A stretch of 64,000 nt of DNA, taken from NCBI RefSeq assembly GCF_000214215.1, contig NC_015559.1:2901001-2965000 (forward strand), in the 5' to 3' direction. Both the position numbers and the translations under genes were made by a program. Numbering within the stretch: the first letter of the stretch is position 1; each line of letters begins with the position of its first letter. Source of the stretch: Marinomonas posidonica IVIA-Po-181 (GTDB lineage: Bacteria > Pseudomonadota > Gammaproteobacteria > Pseudomonadales > Marinomonadaceae). A model generated the notes under the pieces. That model was given only the letters and a program-made list of their open reading frames with translations. It was not told where the DNA came from and did not search any database. Positions 30,118 to 39,780 of the stretch are shown here, in pieces.

Positions 30118-30924
30118 CTATAAACCTTCGCTTTTAGCTTGCTCCCAGTAACGGTCTAATTCTTCCAAAGAACAATTCGTTAATTTTCTATTCTGTGCTA
30201 CTAACAACGTCTCGATTCTAGCGAAGCGACGTCGAAACTTAATATTGGTTTTGTTTAATGCCATATCAGGTGAAACATCTAAATGACGCGCTAAGTTGGT
30301 CATGGCAAACAATACATCCCCCATTTCTTCGGCAATATGTTCTTGCTCACCGGCCTTTATGGCCTCTTCCAGCTCATCCAATTCTTCTCGAATTTTGGCA
30401 AACACTGGCATCACATCAGGCCAATCAAATCCAAATTTAGAGGCTTTTTGTTGCAATTTAACGGCTTGCATCATGCTCGGCATGGAACTTGGCACGTCAT
30501 CCAATACACTCTGCTTGGGTTTTGACGCCTTTTCTTGCGCTTTAATCGCTTGCCATTGGACTGAGATTTCGGCCTCTGACAAAGTATTTGGCTCACCAAA
30601 GCGGCTAAGCTCACCTTGAGGAAAAATATGCGGATGACGACGCAACATTTTAGCCACTATGCCATTCACTACGTCATCAAAATTGAATTTGTCATCTTCA
30701 AGCGCTATTTGAGAGTAAAAGATGACTTGGAACAGCAAATCCCCCAGTTCATCCTTTAAATCGTCGTAGTCCGATCTCTCGATAGCATCAATGACTTCAT
30801 AGGCTTCTTCCAAAGTATAGGGTGCGATGGTCTGATACGTTTGTTGCTTATCCCAAGCACAACCAAACTCTTTATCACGCAAACAAGTCATTAAATGTTG
30901 TAAGCGCTGGATTGCTTCACTCAA
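30118..30924 (-). CDS. mazG: Nucleoside triphosphate pyrophosphohydrolase MazG
   Basis: MazG hydrolyses NTPs and dNTPs and in E. coli moderates ppGpp effects. The 268-aa product has two tandem MazG domains; the first shows CAWDKQQTYQTIAPYTLEEA and DLKDELGDLLFQVIF, the second EELDELEEAIKAG and HIAEEMGDVLFAM. It begins with TTG, overlapping the relA stop (TTGA). Coupling to relA is widespread in gammaproteobacteria. Confidence 0.95.
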   Translation of the reverse strand: MSEAIQRLQHLMTCLRDKEFGCAWDKQQTYQTIAPYTLEEAYEVIDAIERSDYDDLKDELGDLLFQVIFYSQIALEDDKFNFDDVVNGIVAKMLRRHPHIFPQGELSRFGEPNTLSEAEISVQWQAIKAQEKASKPKQSVLDDVPSSMPSMMQAVKLQQKASKFGFDWPDVMPVFAKIREELDELEEAIKAGEQEHIAEEMGDVLFAMTNLARHLDVSPDMALNKTNIKFRRRFARIETLLVAQNRKLTNCSLEELDRYWEQAKSEGL

Positions 30925-33176
30925 AAGTCTTTCTCTCTATACACGTTTAATACATTTGGCAACTGATTGATTCGGTGTAATAACTTACTCAATACAGTCA
31001 ATTCCCCTACTTCAATAGTAAAACGGATATTGGCCGTATGATTCTCTTTTGCCGATAGCGTATTCATCGACAATAGGTTGACTTTTTCATTGGCAAGCAA
31101 CCCAGTAATATCATTTAGCAAGCCAGTTCGATCATAAGCTTCTACTTGAATGTTCACTGGGTATTGGTTGTCTAAACGCTCCCCCCAGCTCACATCAATA
31201 ATACGTTCTGGCTCGTCCATACCCAACTGCACTATGTTAATGCAATCCTGACGATGTACCGAGACGCCACGACCATGGGTAATGTAACCGGCAATATCGT
31301 CACCCGGAATGGGCGTACAACACTTGGCCATCTGAGTTAAGAGTTTCCCCACACCCAGAATATGAATGTCATTATCAGAGGATTTATGGCGACTTTTCTT
31401 TAAACGAATTGGACGTGTCGTACTCGACGACGCTTCACCGTCCGGACTTAGGAACTCATCAACCACTCTTAGAACTCGAGCCAGTTGAATGTCCCCAGCC
31501 CCTAATGACACATAAACTTCATCCGCATTGGAGAAATTAAACCGTGCCGCCACCGTTTGTAAGTCAATTCGGTTATCATCCACCCCCAAACGCTTAAGTT
31601 GTTTATCCAATAAAGCCTTACCAGCCTCAAGGTTTTTGTCTCGATCTTCCTTACGAAACCAATTTTGAATTTTGGCGCGGGCACGGTTGGTTTGCACATA
31701 ACCTAAGCTTGGGTGCAACCAATCTCGACTTGGTCCACCTTCTTTTGTGGTGAGGATTTCAACCTTGTCACCGGTTTTTAGATGCGTCACCAAAGAAATG
31801 ATCTTGCCATTTACTTTAGCACCACGACATCTGTGACCAATCTCAGTATGCACTCGATAAGCAAAGTCCACTGGGGTCGCATTTACCGGTAAATCCACCA
31901 CGTGACCATCCGGTGTAAATATATAAATTCGATCTTGTTCAATGTCACTGCGAACTTGTTCAGATAAGGATTCTAAATCCCCTTGCACTTCGTGAAAATC
32001 CAGAATGGTTCTAAGCCACTGCAGCTTTTCTTCGTAACTGGTGCTGTTCGAACTTAGGTCGGTACCCTTGTATTTCCAATGGGCACAAACCCCAAGCTCA
32101 GCATCTTCATGCATTTTGTGGGTACGGATTTGTATTTCTAAGGCACGACCTTGGGGCCCAACCACAGCAGTATGGAGAGATTGGTAGCCGTTTGATTTAG
32201 GGTTACTGATGTAGTCGTCAAACTCTTGTGGGATGGGGCGCCATAAATTATGGACCACACCGAGAACGCCATAACATTCCATTGGCTCGTCAACTAAGAT
32301 ACGCACAGCACGCACATCGTAAACTTCATCAAAACCAATGTTTTTGCGCTTCATTTTGCGCCAAATACTGTAAATATGCTTCGCTCGTCCCATCAAATCC
32401 GCATGAATATTAATGCCTTTTAGACGTTGATCGAGCAATCCAATCACATCATCTATGTACTGCTGACGATCAAGACGTTTTTCATCTAGCCATTTGGCGA
32501 TGCGTTTGTATTCGGTTGGGTATAGGTATCGAAACGAAAGATCTTCGAGTTCCCATTTAATGTGACCAATCCCCAAACGGTGCGCCAAGGGTGCATAGAC
32601 ACTTTGAACTTCCAAAGCGACTGCAACTCGACGATCTTCTCCTTGATACTTTGCTTCCTTGATCGCACAAGCTCTCTCTGCGAGTTTAATCAGCACCACT
32701 CTCACATCATCGATAATCGAGACCAGCATCTTGCGAAGTGATTCCAGCTGGTTTTCATTGCTGCCTAATACTTCGACAGCGGTGTCTGCGGTTAAATTCT
32801 TCGACACCTCTCCCATGCGAATCACCCCTTCAATGAGAGATGCGACTTTACGACCAAACATATCCACCACTCGGCTGATTGGCAGTTGGTCTTCTCGAAC
32901 CGCTCGATACAAGGCGGCAGCAACAAGGGAGTCTTGATCGGCTCGAAAACCAGATAAAATCTCAACCATCTCCAAACCAGCACGGAAGGTACTAGCTTGC
33001 GGGCCCCAATAGGAAGGCCGGGCACATTGCAACTCAGCCTGTCGCGCCAACTCACAAGCCATCCTTAGAGGTACTCGAGCACTATCATCAATTAGATCAG
33101 AAAAATTAGACATCCAAGCATCAATATCGACACTACCATCCTCTAGTACAGGATGATCTTTTCTTACTGTTACCAT
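30921..33176 (-). CDS. relA: GTP pyrophosphokinase RelA
   Basis: RelA makes (p)ppGpp on ribosomes stalled with uncharged tRNA. The 751-aa product has a degenerate HD hydrolase domain (LVAAALYRAVREDQLP in place of an HD pair), so it should be synthetase only; a synthetase domain (EFDDYISNPKSNGYQSLHT, then EIQIRTHKMHEDAELG); a TGS domain near residues 410-470; and a C-terminal ACT domain. AAGGACAG precedes the ATG. Confidence 0.96.
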   Translation of the reverse strand: MVTVRKDHPVLEDGSVDIDAWMSNFSDLIDDSARVPLRMACELARQAELQCARPSYWGPQASTFRAGLEMVEILSGFRADQDSLVAAALYRAVREDQLPISRVVDMFGRKVASLIEGVIRMGEVSKNLTADTAVEVLGSNENQLESLRKMLVSIIDDVRVVLIKLAERACAIKEAKYQGEDRRVAVALEVQSVYAPLAHRLGIGHIKWELEDLSFRYLYPTEYKRIAKWLDEKRLDRQQYIDDVIGLLDQRLKGINIHADLMGRAKHIYSIWRKMKRKNIGFDEVYDVRAVRILVDEPMECYGVLGVVHNLWRPIPQEFDDYISNPKSNGYQSLHTAVVGPQGRALEIQIRTHKMHEDAELGVCAHWKYKGTDLSSNSTSYEEKLQWLRTILDFHEVQGDLESLSEQVRSDIEQDRIYIFTPDGHVVDLPVNATPVDFAYRVHTEIGHRCRGAKVNGKIISLVTHLKTGDKVEILTTKEGGPSRDWLHPSLGYVQTNRARAKIQNWFRKEDRDKNLEAGKALLDKQLKRLGVDDNRIDLQTVAARFNFSNADEVYVSLGAGDIQLARVLRVVDEFLSPDGEASSSTTRPIRLKKSRHKSSDNDIHILGVGKLLTQMAKCCTPIPGDDIAGYITHGRGVSVHRQDCINIVQLGMDEPERIIDVSWGERLDNQYPVNIQVEAYDRTGLLNDITGLLANEKVNLLSMNTLSAKENHTANIRFTIEVGELTVLSKLLHRINQLPNVLNVYREKDF

Positions 33177-33192
33177 TTATCTGTCCTTCAAT

Positions 33193-34509
33193 TCACTTTT
33201 GCTTTTGCAATAGCATCATGGTTTCCACATGTGATGTTTGTGGGAACATATCCATTAAACCCGCCCGCACTACCTTATAACCATTTAACACTAAATACTC
33301 AGCATCTCTTGCCAAAGTAGACGCGTTGCAAGAAACATACAAGATTTGCTGTGGCGCGATATGAATAATAGTATCTAAAAACTCAAACGCTCCGGCTCGC
33401 GGTGGATCAAGCAATATCTTATTAATGTTTTCAGCTGAAAATTGCCCTGCAACTGGTTGTGTTAAATCCGCTGCCACAAAACTCAAATTCTTTAATCCAT
33501 TCAAACTGGCATTATGTCGGCCTGCTTGAACCATTGATTCCTGTAACTCCACGCCAATTACACTGCCAGCAAGTTGCGCCAATGGCAAAGAAAAATTTCC
33601 TACCCCACAGAACAAATCCAACACCGTATCGTCTTTCTGTGGTGCCAACCAAGCCATGGCTTGAGCCACCATTTTTTGATTCATAAACTCATTTATTTGA
33701 ATAAAGTCTTGAGGATGATATTTCAAACGCAAATTGCTCACATCATAATAGCGCATTTGCTCATCTGTAAGGTCGGCTCTGCTCGCTTTTGGTGCCTGCC
33801 AATATAATTCGACATCTTGTTGTTGTGCCCAGTCTAGGTAAGCCTGTTGTTGCACCGGCGTAATATTAGATACGAGACGCAGAACGACAGACAGACCTTT
33901 GGTGTCTTCTAACAGTTCAATGTGCCCCAATGACGACAAAATAGGATGCTGCTTCAAACAAACTTTAAGGGAAACGAACAGAGTTTGTAGGGACGGCGTT
34001 AAGACGTGACATTGCTCAACGTCAACAACGCGATTAGAGGCTTTACTGCGAAAACCAAGCACCAAGGCGTTTTTTTTATGATCAATCGCGATACGAGCTC
34101 GACGACGATAACCTGACCCCACATCAAATAAACATTCAATTTGCTCTTTCGACAGCAGATTTCTTAACTGTCCTGCCAACCAATCCGCTTTAGCAAGGCG
34201 TTGCGCCGACTCTTCTAGATGCTGAAAACTGCAGCCACCACAATCACCAAAATGTTGGCAAGCTGGTGACACACGATCAACACTGGTTTCGATAACGGCA
34301 TTCAGAACAGCTTCGTCAAAACGACGACCAGGTTTATTCACCTGTGCGGTGACCGTTTCCCCAGGCAAAGCACCTTCAATAAAGGTGACTTTACCATTAA
34401 GGCGAGCCACACCTTTCGCCTCATGGGTTAACCCTTCAACTAAATAGGTTTGCATTGGCCCTAAAGGGGCTTTTTTCGCTGGACGGCGGGTTGCTGTTCG
34501 TCTTCTCAA
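33193..34509 (-). CDS. rlmD: 23S rRNA (uracil(1939)-C(5))-methyltransferase
   Basis: RlmD makes m5U1939 in 23S rRNA. It has a TRAM domain (GVARLNGKVTFIEGALPG), an iron-sulfur cluster site with three Cys in CQHFGDCGGCSFQHL plus a later one, SAM-binding LDLFCGVGNFSLPLA and the catalytic ILYVSCNASTLARD. The frame is open from a TTG at 34545, but the TTG at 34509 follows GAGAAGG and gives 438 aa, close to the E. coli 433. Neither start is ATG, so this is tentative; an ATG at 34455 would cut into the expected N-terminus. Confidence 0.9.
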   Translation of the reverse strand: MRRRTATRRPAKKAPLGPMQTYLVEGLTHEAKGVARLNGKVTFIEGALPGETVTAQVNKPGRRFDEAVLNAVIETSVDRVSPACQHFGDCGGCSFQHLEESAQRLAKADWLAGQLRNLLSKEQIECLFDVGSGYRRRARIAIDHKKNALVLGFRSKASNRVVDVEQCHVLTPSLQTLFVSLKVCLKQHPILSSLGHIELLEDTKGLSVVLRLVSNITPVQQQAYLDWAQQQDVELYWQAPKASRADLTDEQMRYYDVSNLRLKYHPQDFIQINEFMNQKMVAQAMAWLAPQKDDTVLDLFCGVGNFSLPLAQLAGSVIGVELQESMVQAGRHNASLNGLKNLSFVAADLTQPVAGQFSAENINKILLDPPRAGAFEFLDTIIHIAPQQILYVSCNASTLARDAEYLVLNGYKVVRAGLMDMFPQTSHVETMMLLQKQK

Positions 34510-34591
34510 GATACCTTCTCGATTCGCAGTAAAATGGATATTCAACCTGCATTCTAACGCATCTCAGGAGAGATCAACATGACAACTTTTG

Positions 34592-35482
34592 TTAATCAAA
34601 CACACCTGTGGACAAATATCGATCGCCACGATCGCATACAATCGCTACGATCACAGCACCGTTTAACTGCTCAGATAACGCCATTGCCATTGCCACAGAA
34701 CCACCAGATGATACACCACAAAAAACCCCTTCCTCTTTAGCGAGGCGACGCATGGTTTGTTCGGCATCTTGCTGGGACACGTCCATCACAGTATCAACAC
34801 GCGTGTCATCGAAAATAGACGGCAGATACTCTTTTGGCCAACGTCGTATTCCTGGAATACTGGCACCATCTTGTGGCTGCAACCCAATAATCTGAATCTT
34901 GTCATTTTGCTCTTTCAAATACTGCGAGACCCCCATTATGGTCCCCGTGGTCCCCATGGAACTCACAAAATGCGTCACAGTACCTTGCGTTTGCTGCCAG
35001 ATTTCAGGACCCGTTGAAAGATAATGAGCATTAGGGTTATCTTGATTAGCGAACTGATTAAGCACCTTGCCAATCCCTTGATCCTGCATCTCTTGAGCTA
35101 AATCTCTTGCTCTTTCCATGCCCTCTTGTTTGCTGACCAGATGCAGAACAGCCCCGTATGCAGCCATCGCCGACTTACGCTCTTGGCTCATATTATCTGG
35201 CATAATTAAGTGCATTTTATAGCCCTTAATCGCGGCAGCCATAGCCAATGCAATCCCAGTGTTACCACTGGTCGCTTCGATCAAACTGTCACCCGGTTTG
35301 ATCTCACCACGACGCTCAGCCTGCAAAATCATATTTAATGCTGGTCGATCTTTTACCGAACCAGCGGGATTTTGCCCTTCCAGTTTTAACAGTATGGTAT
35401 TGTTAGAATTTGGGTTGATTCTTTGTAGACGCACCAGAGGCGTTTGCCCAATCAAAGACTCGATACTTGGATACTCGATCAT
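34592..35482 (-). CDS. cysM: Cysteine synthase B
   Basis: CysM makes cysteine from O-acetylserine and sulfide or thiosulfate with PLP. The 296-aa product has the PLP lysine in NPAGSVKDRPALNM, the substrate loop EATSGNTGIALA and the phosphate-binding MGTTGT. Its length and the GLQPQDGASIPGIRRW segment favour CysM over CysK. It lies upstream of rlmD-relA-mazG as in Pseudomonas and is divergent from the small lipoprotein gene. Confidence 0.93.
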   Translation of the reverse strand: MIEYPSIESLIGQTPLVRLQRINPNSNNTILLKLEGQNPAGSVKDRPALNMILQAERRGEIKPGDSLIEATSGNTGIALAMAAAIKGYKMHLIMPDNMSQERKSAMAAYGAVLHLVSKQEGMERARDLAQEMQDQGIGKVLNQFANQDNPNAHYLSTGPEIWQQTQGTVTHFVSSMGTTGTIMGVSQYLKEQNDKIQIIGLQPQDGASIPGIRRWPKEYLPSIFDDTRVDTVMDVSQQDAEQTMRRLAKEEGVFCGVSSGGSVAMAMALSEQLNGAVIVAIVCDRGDRYLSTGVFD

Positions 35483-35619
35483 ATAAAAACTTCATTGACA
35501 TTAATTACGGACAGAATGACACTTAACTCATTGGGCCTATTTAAGACCACTTGCCACCAAGAGTACAATAAGAAAGCGTTATAAACTTAGTCTCAACCAC
35601 TCAATGTTAAGGCGTGCAC

Positions 35620-35841
35620 ATGGGCTACAAACGTATTTTATTAGTTTTTACACTTGTTACACTACTCATTGCCTGTGAGCAAAATGAGAGTATCGCCACC
35701 GATTTAAACAATTTAGAACTGAGAACCCAATGGCGTCAGTGCCTTTATGATTCAGTCACTAAAAGCGATGAAAAAGCCTGTCAACAGTACCAAGAAGAAT
35801 GCGAAAAACGCCAAGGCAGCAACAATTTTGCCTGTTATTAG
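35620..35841 (+). CDS. Small Cys-rich predicted lipoprotein upstream of barA
   Basis: A 73-aa protein with a lipoprotein signal (MGYKRILLVFTLVTLLIAC, lipobox LLIAC) and a short mature region of about 55 residues with four further cysteines and many charged residues (RQCLYD, KACQQYQEECEKRQ, FACY). TAAGG stands about 8 nt before the ATG at 35620. It ends 20 nt before the hybrid kinase gene, so the two are probably co-transcribed. No family recognised. The four cysteines could form two periplasmic disulfides. Confidence 0.8.
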   Translation: MGYKRILLVFTLVTLLIACEQNESIATDLNNLELRTQWRQCLYDSVTKSDEKACQQYQEECEKRQGSNNFACY

Positions 35842-35861
35842 TCAATGCTAAATAGGACCCC

Positions 35862-38645
35862 ATGATTAACATTCGTTTACCAAAACTTCAGCTAAACCAC
35901 GACAACAAACTGTTTTGGTCTTTATTTTCGCCTGTTTTTGGTATCTCCATCATCACCTGCACGTTTTTAATCCTTAGTCGCTTCAACGATCTTGACGATA
36001 ATCTTTATCAGCGCACTCAACACATAACAGAACAAGTTGCTACCACCAGCGAATACGCCATCGTGTTTTCTGATCAAAATATGATGTATCGAATCCTGCA
36101 AAACGCCCTCAGCAACCAATACATCAGTAGCGTCCAACTGTTTAACAGCGAGCAAAAAATCATCGCCGAGCTAGGCTCCGAATTTATCACCCAAATAACC
36201 GGCTTCCCAACCGCCAGCGAGATACAGAAATTCCCAGATCATGTCGTTTCCATTAGTGCTGTTCATTACAACAATAATGCATTGGACGGAGCCTTTAACC
36301 CACAGGCCGACTTATTTACTCCAATGAGCCAACAAAACCTCATTGGTTGGGTCAAAATCCAAGCTGATACCGCCGTAGTGCAAATCCAAAAATACCAATA
36401 TGCCAGCTTAGTCCTATTGATTTTCTTTGCGTTTAATTTATGCAGTGGGCTCATTTTCTTACGCATTACCAAACAATTAATCCAACCCGTTAAAAACATC
36501 GAAAACACCTTAAGTAAACTGGCCAAAGAACAATTCTCCGTAGCAAAATTGATGCGACTTCCAGTGGAATATCATACCTTACAAAAAGATTTGCTATTCC
36601 TAACGGAGCGGCTTGAACATAACAAACAAGAAATGACCGCCGGCATAGAGCAAGCGACGGAAGACCTTCGTCGTAGCATGGACAGCATGGAGGAAAAAAG
36701 CGCGCAATTACACATCGCAAACCGAGAAGCAACGGAATCCAATCGCCTGAAATCTCAGTTTCTCGCGAATATCAGCCATGAAGTCAGAACCCCATTAAAT
36801 GCCATTTTAGGCTATACCAAAACTCTTCAGAAAGGCATTAAAGACCCGCAGCATAAGCTCTATATAGATACCATTGAGCAATCAACAAATAGCTTGCTCG
36901 CCATCATTGGCGATATTTTAGATTTCTCGAAAATAGAAGCCGGAAAATTAAGCTTAGAAAGCAATCACTTTAATCTTCGGGCCTTAATCGATGATGTTTA
37001 TCAAACGCTGAGCATTAATCTGTTAACCAAAGAAAAGCAGATTGATCTGGTCACAGAGTTCGATGCTCAACTGCCGGAATGGATCATTGGTGACAGTACT
37101 CGCGTCCGTCAGATACTCACCAACCTGATAGGCAATGCCATTAAATTCACCCATCAAGGTTCGGTCAAAACCAAAGTATCTTGCCAAACCCAGTCTGATA
37201 ACAAGTTGACCCTGCTATTCCAAATCATCGACACTGGTATTGGTATTCCGGAACATAAAATTGATCGCCTCTTTAAGCCATTTTCACAAGTAGACACCAG
37301 CACAACACGACAGTTTGGCGGCACTGGTTTAGGCCTAGTCATCAGTAAAAAACTGGTTGAACAAATGCAGGGAAAAATCGAAGTCAGTAGTGATCCAAGC
37401 ATAGGTTCTACGTTTCGCTTCTCCCTGTGTCTACAAGCCTCAGGCAACCTGATGAATCAAAAAGACTCATTAGACAGACACATCATCTTACTGGAACCAA
37501 ACAGTACCTATCGAGCACATCTGACCAGCTATTTACACAGCATAGGCGTTAAAACCACCCGTTGTAGCGACATTGAACAATTGATTTCCGCGCTCAAGGA
37601 AAAGGCCGACACCATTGACGGTATTGTGCTGAGTTTAGGGCCAGAAGAAACCAGTGTAGAGGAAACAAAAGAGCTGATTAATTACGCCAACCAGCACTTT
37701 TCTATCCCCTGTATTGTGATGATTCAGCCCCCCAGAAACATCACCCAAAATCCAGAGCTTAAAGCCCTTGCTAGCGAAATACTGCTTAAACCCGTCAGCC
37801 ATGATCGTCTCTATAAAGCACTACAGCAGATCGACCAAAGGGTTATCCAGGTCGACGAAGACAGCGACAGCACCCCAATTGAGTCAGACCAGCCCCGTCA
37901 AGGTCTTAAAATTTTGGCAGTTGACGATGCGCCGATCAACTTACAACTGTTAAGTCATTGGCTCCAACCACACGGTATCGAAGTCGCTCTAGCCTACAGC
38001 GGCCAACAAGCCTTAGCATTAGCATCGGAGCAATCATTTGACCTCATTTTCATGGACATTCAAATGCCTGAAATGGATGGCATGGAAACCACTCAACAAT
38101 TACGACAATTAAAGTCTTACCAGAACACCCCTATTATTGCTCTGACAGCACACGCCCTTGGTTCAGAACAGCAACAAATTCTCGCCAGTGGCATGAATGC
38201 CTATTTAACCAAACCCATTGCTGAAGAAGTGTTGTTTCACACCATAGATGAGTGGTGCTCTAACACCAAGACCTTCCAGCAACAAGTTGATGCCACATTG
38301 GTGAATATTTTCGACATGCAAAAAGCCTTAGACATAGTCGATGGTAAAACAGAAATCGCTCGAGAAATGTTTACCATGCTGGCCGATTCGTTGAACAATG
38401 AGAAAAAATTGATTCAGCATCACTTAGAAAACCAAGACACAGAAAAACTCATTGAAGTAGTTCATAGAATCCACGGAGCCTCTAAATACACAGGCACCTT
38501 TAATATTGCCCGCCATGCAGGTTTTTTGGAAACGCACTTAAAAGAACTGGGTATGGAAGACGTTGAAGGGGTGGCGGAAGATTTCATTCACGCTATTGAT
38601 GATCTGTTAAATCATAGAGATCTTATTACTTGGCCTCAAGAATAA
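35862..38645 (+). CDS. barA: BarA/GacS-type hybrid sensor histidine kinase
   Basis: A 927-aa tripartite kinase, probably the partner of an unseen UvrY/GacA regulator controlling Csr/Rsm RNAs. It has two membrane helices (about 19-40 and 175-195) around a periplasmic sensor, a HAMP-like linker, HisKA with the phospho-His in ANISHEVRTPLNAIL (about 306), an ATPase domain (IGNAIKFTHQG, FGGTGLGLVIS), a degenerate receiver (about 538-650), a canonical receiver with Asp in IFMDIQMPEMDG (about 732), and an HPt domain with VVHRIHGAS (His about 870). Proximity to relA-rlmD-cysM matches Pseudomonas gacS. Its 3' end overlaps acpS by 20 bp. Confidence 0.88.
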   Translation: MINIRLPKLQLNHDNKLFWSLFSPVFGISIITCTFLILSRFNDLDDNLYQRTQHITEQVATTSEYAIVFSDQNMMYRILQNALSNQYISSVQLFNSEQKIIAELGSEFITQITGFPTASEIQKFPDHVVSISAVHYNNNALDGAFNPQADLFTPMSQQNLIGWVKIQADTAVVQIQKYQYASLVLLIFFAFNLCSGLIFLRITKQLIQPVKNIENTLSKLAKEQFSVAKLMRLPVEYHTLQKDLLFLTERLEHNKQEMTAGIEQATEDLRRSMDSMEEKSAQLHIANREATESNRLKSQFLANISHEVRTPLNAILGYTKTLQKGIKDPQHKLYIDTIEQSTNSLLAIIGDILDFSKIEAGKLSLESNHFNLRALIDDVYQTLSINLLTKEKQIDLVTEFDAQLPEWIIGDSTRVRQILTNLIGNAIKFTHQGSVKTKVSCQTQSDNKLTLLFQIIDTGIGIPEHKIDRLFKPFSQVDTSTTRQFGGTGLGLVISKKLVEQMQGKIEVSSDPSIGSTFRFSLCLQASGNLMNQKDSLDRHIILLEPNSTYRAHLTSYLHSIGVKTTRCSDIEQLISALKEKADTIDGIVLSLGPEETSVEETKELINYANQHFSIPCIVMIQPPRNITQNPELKALASEILLKPVSHDRLYKALQQIDQRVIQVDEDSDSTPIESDQPRQGLKILAVDDAPINLQLLSHWLQPHGIEVALAYSGQQALALASEQSFDLIFMDIQMPEMDGMETTQQLRQLKSYQNTPIIALTAHALGSEQQQILASGMNAYLTKPIAEEVLFHTIDEWCSNTKTFQQQVDATLVNIFDMQKALDIVDGKTEIAREMFTMLADSLNNEKKLIQHHLENQDTEKLIEVVHRIHGASKYTGTFNIARHAGFLETHLKELGMEDVEGVAEDFIHAIDDLLNHRDLITWPQE

Positions 38646-39009
38646 CAAAGGCCTGCGCATAAGCGCGCTCATCTGTTAAGCTTAAGTGCCAAACCACTGG
38701 TTGCTCAAAGCGCTCAGAAATACTGTTATCCACTTCTAAACAAGGCTGACCTGACGGCAGATTAATCACGTTAAAGTGTTGAAAACTAACACCAGACCCA
38801 ATACCAGTTCCCAAGGCCTTCACCGCCGCTTCTTTTGCAGCAAAGCGTTTGGCCACATAAGCATTAGCCTGATCTGGATGTGAAATAGCCTGCCAACGTA
38901 ACTTTTCCTGCGCGGTAAGAATACGATCAATAAAACGATCCCCCAAACGTGCAACTGAGTTAGACACACGTTCGATTTCAACTAAATCTGTTCCAACGCC
39001 TAAAATCAT
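38626..39009 (-). CDS. acpS: Holo-[acyl-carrier-protein] synthase
   Basis: AcpS transfers 4'-phosphopantetheine from CoA to apo-ACP. The 127-aa product has the N-terminal ILGVGTDLVEIERV and the KRFAAKEAAVKALG motif. The frame is open to 39129, but GGAAAGGA precedes the ATG at 39009 and the extension would run into recO. In many gammaproteobacteria pdxJ lies between recO and acpS; here the gap is only 28 bp. Confidence 0.96.
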   Translation of the reverse strand: MILGVGTDLVEIERVSNSVARLGDRFIDRILTAQEKLRWQAISHPDQANAYVAKRFAAKEAAVKALGTGIGSGVSFQHFNVINLPSGQPCLEVDNSISERFEQPVVWHLSLTDERAYAQAFVILEAK

Positions 39010-39037
39010 AATCCTTTCCCTTACCGTTAAAATGCCT

Positions 39038-39775
39038 TTACAAAGCTCGAAATACTGGCACACCCAAATGCAGTTCACCTCTGAACGAGGTCGTTGGTAA
39101 TAGCTCTCGAGACACCACAGGCTTACCATTCAATAAGCCATCCAACCAGTGTCGATGTAACACTTTTGCCAAGCTTAAAACCTGCTTATCACGCCATACA
39201 CCAGCATGATATTGCATCGCCACCTGCCCTTCGACAAAGACGATTGGTGTTTGTTTTAATATCTCACCATGATATGGCCGCAAACCAAACTGACCATGAA
39301 ACTGATACATTTGCGTCGCCTTCAGTGGTTCACCACGCCCGGTTACGCCCATACTAATGCTTGATCCTAAGTCGGCAAACAACCCCACTTCAAAACGCCT
39401 TAAGAGTGGGGCTACGGGCGCACCGGCGTACAGGCTCTCAATCAGCCATTGGTATAAAGCATACATATCTGGCAGGGGTAAATTGGTCGGTAAAAGCTTC
39501 TCGAGTAACTCATGAACATACAAGGCTGCATACAAATTTAGCCCATCCAACGGACTAGGAGCAGACAAAGACTCCAAGCTTTTGATCGTCTTCAAGTCAC
39601 TGCGCCCGACATAGTCCATCTCGTAACACAAAAAAGGCCCAGGTAAGACCCGGGCCTCTTTTTTCGGTAATCGCCAAACACCGCGCATCAAACCTTGTTC
39701 TTGGGTCAATAGGTCAACCAACACCTTGTTGTCCTGAAAAGGACGAGTATGAATGACATACCCATTAGCGCGCAT
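39038..39775 (-). CDS. recO: DNA repair protein RecO
   Basis: RecO helps load RecA onto SSB-coated DNA in the RecFOR pathway. The 245-aa product has the N-terminal OB fold (GYVIHTRPFQDNKVLVDLL) and a helical C-terminal part (LYAALYVHELLEKLLP). It lacks the Cys4 zinc site found in some RecO proteins. The 5-nt gap to era supports the rnc-era-recO operon. Confidence 0.93.
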   Translation of the reverse strand: MRANGYVIHTRPFQDNKVLVDLLTQEQGLMRGVWRLPKKEARVLPGPFLCYEMDYVGRSDLKTIKSLESLSAPSPLDGLNLYAALYVHELLEKLLPTNLPLPDMYALYQWLIESLYAGAPVAPLLRRFEVGLFADLGSSISMGVTGRGEPLKATQMYQFHGQFGLRPYHGEILKQTPIVFVEGQVAMQYHAGVWRDKQVLSLAKVLHRHWLDGLLNGKPVVSRELLPTTSFRGELHLGVPVFRAL

Positions 39776-39780
39776 CCGAC

